A DNA stretch of 16,557 nt from CALCHX01 sp035761165 (GTDB lineage Bacteria > Gemmatimonadota > Gemmatimonadetes > Gemmatimonadales > Gemmatimonadaceae): positions 1-16,557 of the forward strand of contig DASTRO010000089.1 of assembly GCA_035761165.1 (NCBI GenBank). The letters are read 5' to 3'. Of this stretch, positions 8,763 to 15,325 are shown piece after piece. The notes beneath the pieces are model-generated. The model was not told the DNA's origin. It did not search any database and was given only the letters and a program-made list of their open reading frames with translations. How positions within the stretch are numbered: the stretch's first letter is position 1; each line of letters begins with the position of its first letter. The position numbers and the translations under genes were made by a program.

Positions 8763-8886
8763 GCGACGAGCGACGAGCGATGAGCGACGAGTGACGAGCG
8801 GGGGCCTCGGGCGGGCCAGTACTGGCGTCCCGAGGGGTGCGCAGGTCACTCATCGCTCATCGCTCCTCGCTCCTCGCTCGTCACTC
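8761..8886. terminator. long imperfect palindrome of 7-bp tandem units between convergent genes, possible bidirectional terminator
   Basis: The left arm (8761-8800) is a tandem series of GACGAGC-like heptamers. The right arm (8847-8886) is its reverse complement, with 33 of 40 positions matching by eye. Between them is a second inverted repeat (8805-8835) with arms CCTCGGG/CCCGAGG around the perfect 12-mer GCCAGTACTGGC. The left arm begins at the stop codon of the kinase hybrid and the right arm reaches the stop of the M48 gene, so an RNA hairpin could end transcription from both sides. There is no clear T-run, so classical intrinsic termination is not certain. Confidence 0.55.
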
Positions 8887-10340
8887 TACTCCACCACCCG
8901 CTTCACCATCGTCCCCGCCTCGAGCGTCGCGTCCGGCCCGGACAGCTCGTTGATCAGCGCCAGCTCGTCGAGCGGCACGGTCGACGGGTAGCGCCGGTCG
9001 AATGCGGCGAGCGTCATCGGCTCCGTGATGCGGACGATCGCCACGCGCGGGGGCTGGATGTTCAGGAGCTGCGGGTCGGTGAGCGGGCGGAAGCTGCCGA
9101 TGATCTGGCGTGCCACCGGATCGTAGGCGGCGAAGCGGCCGGCGGGAGCGTAGGAGAGGAGGCGGTAGGTGTGGCCGTCGTAGGTGAAGAAGGCCGCCAG
9201 CCCCTCCACCACGCCCTGCTCCGTCTGCGCCTGGAAGTAGCTGCCGGCCGCCGGCACGCCGTTGATCGGCTGCTGGAAGGTCTGCCCGGCCTGGATCCCC
9301 TGCTGCGAGAGGAAGGCCCGCGCCGCGCTCACCGCATCCGGCGCCGGTGAGAGCTCGAGCTGGACCACGGCGTCCTGCTCCGGGCTCACGGCGACCACGG
9401 CCTGCGGGAGGTTCTGCGTCTGCCACCGCGCCGGGAAGTCCAGGCGGAAGCGCAGGTCGGGGTGGATGAAGGCGCCGTCGCGGAAGAAGCCGTTGCGCGG
9501 GTTCTGGCCGTACGCCAGCCCCTCGATCTGCTGCAGGTACTCCGCGCGATCGACGATGGCGTTGGTGAGCGGGCGGTCGAGCGCGGCGACGCGGCGCTCC
9601 GCCGTCTGCACGCGCTCGCCCGGATCGGGGTGGGTGGAGAGGAAGCCGGGGACGGGGCTGGCGTCCGACGACTGGCTGAGGCGCTGGAGGTCGGCGAAGA
9701 CGTCGGCGAACTCACGCACGTCGTAATTGTCCTGCAACGCGTAGCGGAAGCCCAGCTCGTCGGCCTGCCGCTCGTCGTCGCGGCTGTACTTCAGGAAGAG
9801 GAGCTGCAACCCGGTGCTGGCGAGCTGCCCGTACTGCTGGGCGATCTCCGGCGCGAGGATGGCGCCGAGGCCGAGCCCGAGCTGGGCGAGCTGGGCGCGG
9901 CTCAGCTGCTGCACGGAGTGGCGCGCCGTGACGTGGCCGATCTCGTGGCCGAGCACGGAGGCCAGCTCGGCCTCGGAGTTCATCAGCGTCATCATGCCGC
10001 GCGTCACGAAGATGAAGCCGCCGGGGAGCGCGAAGGCATTGGGCGTGGGATCGTCGACGACGCGGAAGGTCCACGGCAGGTCGGGACGCTCGGTGTCGGC
10101 GGCGAGATCCGCACCGACCCGCTGCACGTACTGCTGCAGCGCCTCGTCGTCCACCAGGCCGAGCGTCTGCGCCACCTCCTGCGCCGACTGACGCCCCATG
10201 GCGATCTCCTGCTCCTCGGAGATGAGGGCGAGCTCGCGCTCACCGGTCACGGGGTTGGTGGCGCAGCCGGCGAGCGTGGCGACGCCGAGGAGGACGAGGA
10301 GGGCGCCACGACGGCGGCGCCGATGGAGAGTGCCGGGCAT
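8886..10340 (-). CDS. M48-family zinc metalloprotease, predicted lipoprotein, 484 aa
   Basis: This is probably a periplasmic, membrane-anchored protease in envelope quality control, resembling BepA/YfgC or LoiP. The ATG at 10340 follows GAGG by about 6 bases and directly precedes a lipoprotein signal: basic MPGTLHRRRRR, a hydrophobic stretch, and the lipobox LAGC with Cys26. Zinc motif HEIGH is at 132-136 and the third ligand Glu190 is in SRDDERQADELG. The typical FLSTHPDPGERV follows. The family core ends near residue 285. The remaining 200 residues include a putative beta-rich segment (FIHPDLRFRLDFPARWQTQ) and a C-terminal stretch near 430-484 that resembles a LysM-like module (VRITEPMTLAAFDRRYP, ending LEAGTMVKRVVE). 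It is transcribed toward the chemosensory operon and appears monocistronic. Confidence 0.94.
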   Translation of the reverse strand: MPGTLHRRRRRGALLVLLGVATLAGCATNPVTGERELALISEEQEIAMGRQSAQEVAQTLGLVDDEALQQYVQRVGADLAADTERPDLPWTFRVVDDPTPNAFALPGGFIFVTRGMMTLMNSEAELASVLGHEIGHVTARHSVQQLSRAQLAQLGLGLGAILAPEIAQQYGQLASTGLQLLFLKYSRDDERQADELGFRYALQDNYDVREFADVFADLQRLSQSSDASPVPGFLSTHPDPGERVQTAERRVAALDRPLTNAIVDRAEYLQQIEGLAYGQNPRNGFFRDGAFIHPDLRFRLDFPARWQTQNLPQAVVAVSPEQDAVVQLELSPAPDAVSAARAFLSQQGIQAGQTFQQPINGVPAAGSYFQAQTEQGVVEGLAAFFTYDGHTYRLLSYAPAGRFAAYDPVARQIIGSFRPLTDPQLLNIQPPRVAIVRITEPMTLAAFDRRYPSTVPLDELALINELSGPDATLEAGTMVKRVVE

Positions 10341-10437
10341 GAGAGGCCTCACGGTGGACGCGACGGTACATGCGAGCTCGGCCACCTACTTCATGGACCG
10401 TGCTCGCGCGTCGGCGCGCGCACGATCCGGGGATCGC

Positions 10438-10465
10438 GGGCCCCCCCCGACAGCAACATCGCCCC
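10438..10465 (+). repeat. GC-tract dispersed repeat, copy B (upstream of the M48 gene)
   Basis: Three G, eight C, then GACAGCAACATCGCCCC. It matches the copies in cheA and near the queG start. It lies in the 195-bp gap 10341-10535 between two minus-strand genes, about 100 bp upstream of the protease start. Apart from this repeat I see no gene or clear promoter in that gap. Confidence 0.6.
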
Positions 10466-10535
10466 GGCCGCGCGCCGTCGCGTCATCGTGCCGCCGCGTC
10501 GCGAACCCGTTCGTCGCGGCCGCGGGCGGCGTCGC

Positions 10536-10784
10536 TCACCCCGGCCCGCGGCGGCTCCGCCAGGCGGCGACGAGGGGCGGCACGGAGAGGAGCGCCCAGA
10601 TCCCCTCGAGCATGATGAACCCCCAACGGCGGTCGACGACGGCCACCCAGGTCAGCAGTCCGGAGCCGACCACGTTGAGCAGGTTGTACGACACGTCCTC
10701 CCGGCCGAGCCGGCCGCGCTGATAGGCGGCGTAGGCGGCGAGGATCATGAGGGCACCGGCGACGGAGACGAGTTGCTCGAGCAT
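10536..10784 (-). CDS. small membrane protein, CBU_0592-like, 82 aa
   Basis: The product is almost entirely hydrophobic. Three probable membrane helices lie at about 5-22 (LVSVAGALMILAAYAA), 33-50 (YNLLNVVGSGLLTWVAVV) and 55-76 (GFIMLEGIWALLSVPPLVAA), with a basic tail. The loop RGRLGREDVSYNLLNVVGSG and the ending LEGIWALLS match the general pattern of the small CBU_0592-type membrane proteins, whose biochemical role is not established. The ATG at 10784 opens the first helix; no good ribosome site precedes it. It diverges from the 82-residue gene at 10809 with only 24 bases between the start codons, so the two promoters must overlap or extend into coding sequence. The family name rests on motif memory. 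Confidence 0.8.
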   Translation of the reverse strand: MLEQLVSVAGALMILAAYAAYQRGRLGREDVSYNLLNVVGSGLLTWVAVVDRRWGFIMLEGIWALLSVPPLVAAWRSRRGPG

Positions 10785-10808
10785 CGGGCAGCGGGTGAGA
10801 TTTGAGGG

Positions 10809-11057
10809 ATGGGGTGGCTCTCTCTGACGGCACGACTGGCGGCACGGGCGGCGGTGCGGCCGCGACTGGCGGCGGACCTGCTGCGCGTGGCGTGGCGGTT
10901 CCGCCGCCGCCGCTGGTTCGCGCGCTTTCCCTTCCTGCCGCTCCCCGCGCGCGAGTACGTGGAGTGGCGGATGCACACGGCCTACGGCGACCACCACGCC
11001 GTGCCGCCGGCGGCCGACGTGGAACGATACGCACGGTGGGTGGGGCGGACGTCGTGA
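10809..11057 (+). CDS. conserved-looking small basic protein of unknown function, 82 aa
   Basis: I do not recognise a named family. The protein begins with an amphipathic Arg/Ala/Leu-rich helix (SLTARLAARAAVRPRL, then a basic WRFRRRRWF). It continues with FLPLPAREYVEWRMHTAYGD and ends VERYARWVGRTS. The aromatic-rich, evenly composed sequence and G/C third positions argue that it is expressed, not a shadow of the long overlapping frame. A GTGAGA lies about 10 bases before the ATG, and GAGGG abuts it. The TGA stop overlaps a GTG that is in frame with queG (11054), so coupling to queG is possible. Confidence 0.7.
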   Translation: MGWLSLTARLAARAAVRPRLAADLLRVAWRFRRRRWFARFPFLPLPAREYVEWRMHTAYGDHHAVPPAADVERYARWVGRTS

Positions 11058-11113
11058 GCGGCGGGGTCGGACGTGCGACGGAGCGGTCCGGCGCGCGATG
11101 GAATGATGGCGCG

Positions 11114-12373
11114 ATGCCGGGTACGATGGGCGATCCTGCCGTTGGGGGGGGCCCCCCGCGCCCGGCGAGCCCCGCCGCTCCGGCCGATCCCGCCACGCCG
11201 GCCACGGCCGACGCCCCGGACGCCCACCCTGCCCCGCCCCACCGTCCCGTCGACCCGCATCTCCTCGCGGCACAGGCCTATGGCCTGGGCTTCGACCTGG
11301 TCGGCATCGTGGCGCTCGGGCCCACGCCCACCGCCCCGGCTTTCGAGCGCTGGCTCGCCCACGGCTACGCCGGCGAGATGCACTACCTCGCGCGCGGCGC
11401 CGAAAAGCGCGCCGACTCGCGCCGTCCGGTGCCGGGCGCGCGGAGCGCCGTCGTCGTCGCCCTCGACTATGGAGGACGCGAGCCGGCCGGCCCGGTGGCG
11501 CGCTACGCGCGCGGCGACGACTACCACGACCTGATGGTCGACCGGCTGCGCGCCCTCCACGCCTGGCTCGACGAGCACGTCGGCGCGCCGGTGGCCGGCA
11601 AGGCGTACGTCGACACCGGCCCGCTCCTCGAGCGCGACCTGGCCCGCCGCGCGGGGCTCGGCTGGTTCGGCAAGAACACGATGCTGATCAACCCGACGCG
11701 CGGCTCGTTCTTCTTCCTCGGCGCACTGCTCGTGGAGCTCGACCTCGCGCCGAGCGCGCCGTTCGAGGCGGACCGCTGCGGCTCGTGCACGCGCTGCCTG
11801 GACGCGTGTCCGACGGGTGCGCTGGTGGGGCCGCGGGAGCTGGACGCCACGCGGTGCATCTCGTACCTGACGATCGAGCTGAAGACGGAGATCCCTGAGG
11901 CGCTGCGGTCGCGGATCGGCGGGCTGCTGTACGGGTGCGACGTGTGTCAGGACGTCTGTCCATACAACCATAAGTTCGCACGAGAGCTGTCGGAGCCATC
12001 GTTCGCGGCCCGCTCCGCGCTCGCCGGTAAGGATGCGAGGTCGCTGGCGCTCGAGCTGCTGTCCATGTCGCAGCCAGAGTTCTCCGCGGCCTTCAAGGGG
12101 TCGCCCATGAAGCGTGCGAAGTTGCGGGGGCTCAAGCGCAACGCGGCCGTGGTGCTCGGCAATGTGGGGACGCTCGAGGACGTGCCGGCACTTGCGGCCG
12201 CGCTGTCGGACGACGAGCCGCTGGTGCGGTCGCACGCCGCCTGGGCGCTCGGGCGGCTCGGTTCCGTTGCCGCGGCTGCAGCCCTCCGCGATCGTCTGGA
12301 AGTCGAGCCGGACGCCGCGGTCCGCGAGGACCTGGCAGCGGCGCTCGTATCGCTGGCTGCCACAGAGCGCTGA
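11114..12373 (+). CDS. queG: epoxyqueuosine reductase QueG, 419 aa from this start
   Basis: QueG reduces epoxyqueuosine to queuosine in tRNA wobble position 34, using cobalamin and two [4Fe-4S] clusters, in the cytosol. A Pro/Ala leader of about 50 residues precedes the fold (AQAYGLGFDLVGIVALGPT). KAYVDTGPLLERDLARRAGLGWFGKNTMLI is typical of the family. Cluster cysteines are visible at 222, 225, 228 and 232 (CGSCTRCLDACPTGA), at 248 (CISYLTIELK) and at 275, 278 and 282 (CDVCQDVCPYN). The C-terminus carries the expected KRNAAVVLGN and HEAT-like repeats. The gene looks complete. The start is uncertain: GTG at 11054 is in frame and overlaps the preceding stop. A/T-ending codons increase from about 11960 onward, the part overlapped antisense by the recombinase frame. 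Confidence 0.94.
   Translation: MPGTMGDPAVGGGPPRPASPAAPADPATPATADAPDAHPAPPHRPVDPHLLAAQAYGLGFDLVGIVALGPTPTAPAFERWLAHGYAGEMHYLARGAEKRADSRRPVPGARSAVVVALDYGGREPAGPVARYARGDDYHDLMVDRLRALHAWLDEHVGAPVAGKAYVDTGPLLERDLARRAGLGWFGKNTMLINPTRGSFFFLGALLVELDLAPSAPFEADRCGSCTRCLDACPTGALVGPRELDATRCISYLTIELKTEIPEALRSRIGGLLYGCDVCQDVCPYNHKFARELSEPSFAARSALAGKDARSLALELLSMSQPEFSAAFKGSPMKRAKLRGLKRNAAVVLGNVGTLEDVPALAAALSDDEPLVRSHAAWALGRLGSVAAAAALRDRLEVEPDAAVREDLAAALVSLAATER
11129..11157 (-). repeat. GC-tract dispersed repeat, copy C (start of queG)
   Basis: On the minus strand it reads six G, eight C, then AACGGCAGGATCGCC, matching the copies in cheA and upstream of the protease. It falls in the variable leader of QueG, directly after an in-frame ATG at 11126. 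It could be a coding insertion, or it could overlap the true translation start region. Confidence 0.6.
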
Positions 12374-14172
12374 CGAGCGCCCTCGAGTTCGAAGTGCCGC
12401 GGCGCATTCGGTGCGCTGCGAAGGCGCACCAGCGCGGTCTTGTGGTTGGCCCGCTTCATCCCGGGGATCGGCTCGACGACGATGAGCACGTCAAGCACCC
12501 AGTAGTCGAAGAGGATGCGACGCTCCTCGGGCCCTGCCTTCTCCCAGGCAGCACCCAGGTTTCGCGATTCGTGGATGATCCCTTCGAGGCGCTCCCACGC
12601 ACGCGCTCTCGACCTGGCAAACGCCCTCGCGTTCTCCAGCTCGGCCTCGGCTGCTCGCTGCCGCTGCTTGGCCGCGACGAGTTGCTGCGCGAGCGGGTCA
12701 TCTGCGTCTTCATTCTCCTCGGCCCCAGCACCCAGACGGGCGGCCACCTGTGCCGCGGTGCGCGCGAGCGCCGCGTACTCGGCCTTCGCGGCCGCTACAT
12801 CCTTCTCTGCGGCGGTTACGGCACCGGCGGCGGTCGTTCGGAAGACATCCCGCTCCTGGATCAGCGCACGGATCTCGGCGACAAACTCCTCGCTCGTCCG
12901 CTCCGCGGTGATCACGTCTTTGATCTTGTTCTCCAGTTCCTCCGCGTCGACGTACCACACGCGACATCCCTGCGCCTTGAATCGCCGGTGCGCCTCCTCG
13001 TCCATCCGCTCCTTCGGCTGAGCATGGACGTATCCGCGTGCCGCGCCCTGTGCCGCAGAGAGCCGCCCCCCGTTGTACTCCACACCGCAGTGCGCACACA
13101 CCGGTGCTAGGGGGTAGAGCTCGCGACGCCGCCGGCGACGCGGGGCCCGCGCTCGCGTGTGCCCGTCGAGCCGCTTGGATGCCTCCTCGAAGAGCGCCAC
13201 ATCGACCATCGGCTCCCAGTTTGCTTTCACCCGACGCCGCTCACGGCTCCCGTGCGCGTCCGGCCTGTCATAGTACTCGACGACGCCGATCAGCGCCGGG
13301 TTCGTGAGGAAGTTCCGCAGTGCTGCGTGGCCCACCTTGCCGCCGCGCGGCCCCCGGACGCCCTGCTCGTACAGCGCCGCGCCAACTGAGTCCAGCGACG
13401 CGCCCGCGAGAATCCGGTTGACCGCCGGCTTCCAGTGTCGGAGGACCTGCTTGTCCGGCACGAGGATCGTGCCGCCGCCGCCAGGGGACGACCGCTCCCC
13501 ATCCTCGAGCACGCGATTGCTCGCGGTATCGAAGCGCTTCGTGCCCCACGGTGCAGTGCCGGCCACCCACCAGCCGTTAGCGGCGTGCTGCAGGCGGCCG
13601 CGGAGTACGTTTTCGGACAGATTCTTGGAGTAGAGGGCCGCGGCATACGCGTACAGCGCCATCGTGATCATGTCGACGAGGTCGTTGTTCGTGCGGTCGA
13701 CAGTCACGAACTCGACGGACCAGCCATGGCGCTCGAATTCATTGAAGACGGAGATGAACGCCATGATGTCTGGCTTTCCGTCTTCATCCAGGGTGCGCCC
13801 GAATCTGGACGGGTCGTACATCTCGACACGGCCCGGTGACTTCTTGCTGCGGGGATTCGCCCGACAGAAGTCCAGGAGGTCTTGAAAGGCCGGCCGCGCA
13901 AAGCTCGTCCCGCTGCAGCTGTCCTTCCACCACCAGACCGCATCAATGGCGCCCCACTTGGCATCCATCGCTCCCGCCTGTTGAACGTGCGAAGTCGCCT
14001 GCCGGTCCTCGCTCTCGGTCGATTTGCGGCTGTAGCGTAGACGGTCCGGAAGCACGCCGTCGGCGGCGGTACGTCGTTCCATCCAGCAGCGAAAGTCAAC
14101 AGATGTGCGGACAGGTGGCGCGAAGTCGGAGATCGGGACAGCAGGGGATCGCCGGTTCGTTGCTTCAGGCAT
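11947..14172 (-). CDS. large serine recombinase, site-specific integrase type, with readthrough tail antisense to queG
   Basis: This enzyme cuts and rejoins DNA at attachment sites through a serine nucleophile. From the ATG at 14172, Ser51 lies in YSRKSTE; then come SGTSFARPAFQDLLDF and a YDPSRFGRTLDEDG segment of the resolvase domain. The recombinase domain includes GGKVGHAALRNFLTNPALIGVVEY. A zinc-ribbon-like part has CAHC near 13085-13098 and a later cysteine in GCRVWYVDAEELENKI, with His where a third Cys is common. A long coiled coil follows, then DYWVLDVLIVVEPIPG. Recognisable sequence ends near 12375-12400, about 600 residues, a normal length. The last 141 residues are Ser/Ala-rich antisense of queG and probably not native. 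Start alternatives are ATG 14082 and ATG 14247; 14172 overlaps the preceding small gene. Confidence 0.88.
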   Translation of the reverse strand: MPEATNRRSPAVPISDFAPPVRTSVDFRCWMERRTAADGVLPDRLRYSRKSTESEDRQATSHVQQAGAMDAKWGAIDAVWWWKDSCSGTSFARPAFQDLLDFCRANPRSKKSPGRVEMYDPSRFGRTLDEDGKPDIMAFISVFNEFERHGWSVEFVTVDRTNNDLVDMITMALYAYAAALYSKNLSENVLRGRLQHAANGWWVAGTAPWGTKRFDTASNRVLEDGERSSPGGGGTILVPDKQVLRHWKPAVNRILAGASLDSVGAALYEQGVRGPRGGKVGHAALRNFLTNPALIGVVEYYDRPDAHGSRERRRVKANWEPMVDVALFEEASKRLDGHTRARAPRRRRRRELYPLAPVCAHCGVEYNGGRLSAAQGAARGYVHAQPKERMDEEAHRRFKAQGCRVWYVDAEELENKIKDVITAERTSEEFVAEIRALIQERDVFRTTAAGAVTAAEKDVAAAKAEYAALARTAAQVAARLGAGAEENEDADDPLAQQLVAAKQRQRAAEAELENARAFARSRARAWERLEGIIHESRNLGAAWEKAGPEERRILFDYWVLDVLIVVEPIPGMKRANHKTALVRLRSAPNAPRHFELEGARQRSVAASDTSAAARSSRTAASGSTSRRSRRAAAAATEPSRPSAQAACDRTSGSSSDSAAASAGTSSSVPTLPSTTAALRLSPRNFARFMGDPLKAAENSGCDMDSSSSASDLASLPASAERAANDGSDSSRANLWLYGQTS

Positions 14173-14461
14173 GTGTATGAGTCTCGATGAGGTGTTCGGC
14201 AACGATCTCCGCGCAACGCCGGCGGCGGACACGCTCGCTCGCGGCATCCTGCAGACGTGCGGCGACGACCTGCTCCCGGTCCGCCAGGACGTCGGGGTTG
14301 ACCAGCACCGCCAGATGAGGCGGCAGATTCAGCTTGGACGCGTCACATCCTGCTCCCCTCGCAGCGTCGCTCGAGGCGGATAGCGCGATGCTCCGCGCAG
14401 CACACCTGGTGTGTACGAGGGGGTTGAATCGTCTTCGTTTCTTGGAGATGCGCCGAGGCAT
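14165..14461 (-). CDS. possible small protein overlapping the recombinase start, up to 98 aa
   Basis: No family is recognised. The frame ends with a TGA that overlaps the recombinase ATG (ATGCCTGA), the arrangement expected for coupled genes. The second half looks protein-like and shows G/C-biased third positions: LPPHLAVLVNPDVLADREQ and RRRRCAEIVAEHLIETHTHA, probably helical and charged. The first half (MPRRISKKRRRFNP and on) is more random in codon use, so the true start may lie further in. It could be an accessory regulator or a fortuitous frame; the coupling is the main argument. Upstream, 14462-14630 shows no other supported feature. Confidence 0.4.
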   Translation of the reverse strand: MPRRISKKRRRFNPLVHTRCAARSIALSASSDAARGAGCDASKLNLPPHLAVLVNPDVLADREQVVAARLQDAASERVRRRRCAEIVAEHLIETHTHA

Positions 14462-14630
14462 GGCAGGCAGGGAACGAGACGGCGCGAGCTCGACAGCACC
14501 GCCCAGTTCAGCCTAGCCCCGACGAGGACTGCTCCTCCGACTCGTAAGCCCTTCACGCCCAATGCCTTCCGTCGACGCCACCCGGTAGACATGATCCCAG
14601 GGAATCAAATCCTGCCACCGGCATCCCACC

Positions 14631-15053
14631 ATGCCTTCTCGTCTGACAGCCGCGGAGCGTGAGGTGCGCCGCCGGTGCGCGCTCGCCATGCTCCACGAAG
14701 GAAAGTCGATCAATCAGGTCGCCCACGCCCTCGGCTGCGACCGACGAACGGTGCTTCGATGGAAGGCGAGACCTCGGCCCACGCAGGGCCGCGCGCGCGG
14801 ACGCCCGCGAACGTGGACGCCTGATCAACTGTCCACCTTCCTCGCGCGCTTCGACCGGCTTGCTCCCGAGGACCGCACCACCGATCGACTCATCCAGACT
14901 CTGGAGCGCCTCACAGGACACGTTCGCTCCGCGGCGGCGGCGAGGAAACTCTTTCGCCGTATCGGGCTCGGCCTCGATCGCACCAGGCAAGGTCCTGATG
15001 GTAGGCACATCGGTGGCGTGTGGTCGCGTCGTCGCCATGTCACACCTACTTAG
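14631..15053 (+). CDS. stand-alone helix-turn-helix protein resembling a transposase N-terminal domain, 140 aa
   Basis: Residues about 14-46 form a helix-turn-helix (RRCALAMLHEGKSINQVAHA, then LGCDRRTVLRWK), the type found at the start of IS630-like transposases and in small DNA-binding regulators. A basic hook follows (RPRPTQGRARGRPRTW), then a helical segment (LSTFLARFDRLAPEDRTTDR) and a second possible DNA-binding stretch (HVRSAAAARKLFRRIGLGLD). No DDE catalytic domain follows, so it is either a truncated transposase or a small regulator of the element. It lies between the two recombinase genes on the opposite strand and has the region's lower codon bias. No clear ribosome site precedes the ATG. 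Confidence 0.65.
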   Translation: MPSRLTAAEREVRRRCALAMLHEGKSINQVAHALGCDRRTVLRWKARPRPTQGRARGRPRTWTPDQLSTFLARFDRLAPEDRTTDRLIQTLERLTGHVRSAAAARKLFRRIGLGLDRTRQGPDGRHIGGVWSRRRHVTPT

Positions 15054-15092
15054 CCCATTGAGTGGCTCTCGCGCGCGCCGCGCGTGGCCGCA

Positions 15093-15119
15093 CGAGTCGA
15101 TGAGAATGAGAGCGACTCG
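15093..15119. terminator. candidate hairpin downstream of the helix-turn-helix gene
   Basis: CGAGTCG and its complement CGACTCG flank a 13-base loop, 40 bases after the stop of the helix-turn-helix gene. No T-run follows, so termination is only a possibility. The rest of the 251-bp gap 15054-15304 holds no gene I can support, apart from the larger inverted repeat at its right end. Confidence 0.25.
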
Positions 15120-15253
15120 GACGTTGCCACACGGTCGCCTCTCGCCGTCAGGCGATTGCCTTGTGCACTGGACTCGCTCCTACTCACAAGATTAGACCCT
15201 ACCATCACCGGTCGATCCTGCCGCCCCTTTCTGTAGCCTGGTACCGTGTCCGG

Positions 15254-15325
15254 ACGGCGGACTCAGATTGGATGAAACGGGTTCGGATGCTCGGATTAGC
15301 CGTTTCAGGCGATTCTGAGTGCCGT
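15254..15325. repeat. compound inverted repeat at the 3' end of the tyrosine recombinase gene
   Basis: Outer arms ACTCAGA (15261-15267) and TCTGAGT (15314-15320) and inner arms GAAACGG (15274-15280) and CCGTTTC (15300-15306) are separated by 6-7 unpaired bases on each side and a 19-base loop. The pairing extends outward through ACGGC and GCCGT, with two extra bases on the left. The recombinase stop (15305-15307) lies within it. It may be a terminator between convergent genes or a recombinase-binding/attachment site; the sequence does not decide. Confidence 0.5.

Noticed and set aside
9462..10805. Long plus-strand open frame opposite the M48 protease
   Set aside because: The composition is that of an antisense shadow, and the minus strand has a full lipoprotein signal, HEIGH motif and third zinc ligand.
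10802..11113. N-terminal extension of queG back to 10802
   Set aside because: It would overlap the separate 82-residue gene entirely, and its translation is Gly/Arg/Pro low complexity with no QueG similarity.
12394..13110. Plus-strand open frame of about 240 codons opposite the recombinase
   Set aside because: No recognisable domain; the recombinase on the minus strand has clear motifs throughout this stretch.
13435..13839. Plus-strand open frame opposite the recombinase catalytic domain
   Set aside because: It lies over conserved serine recombinase motifs on the other strand and shows no family features itself.
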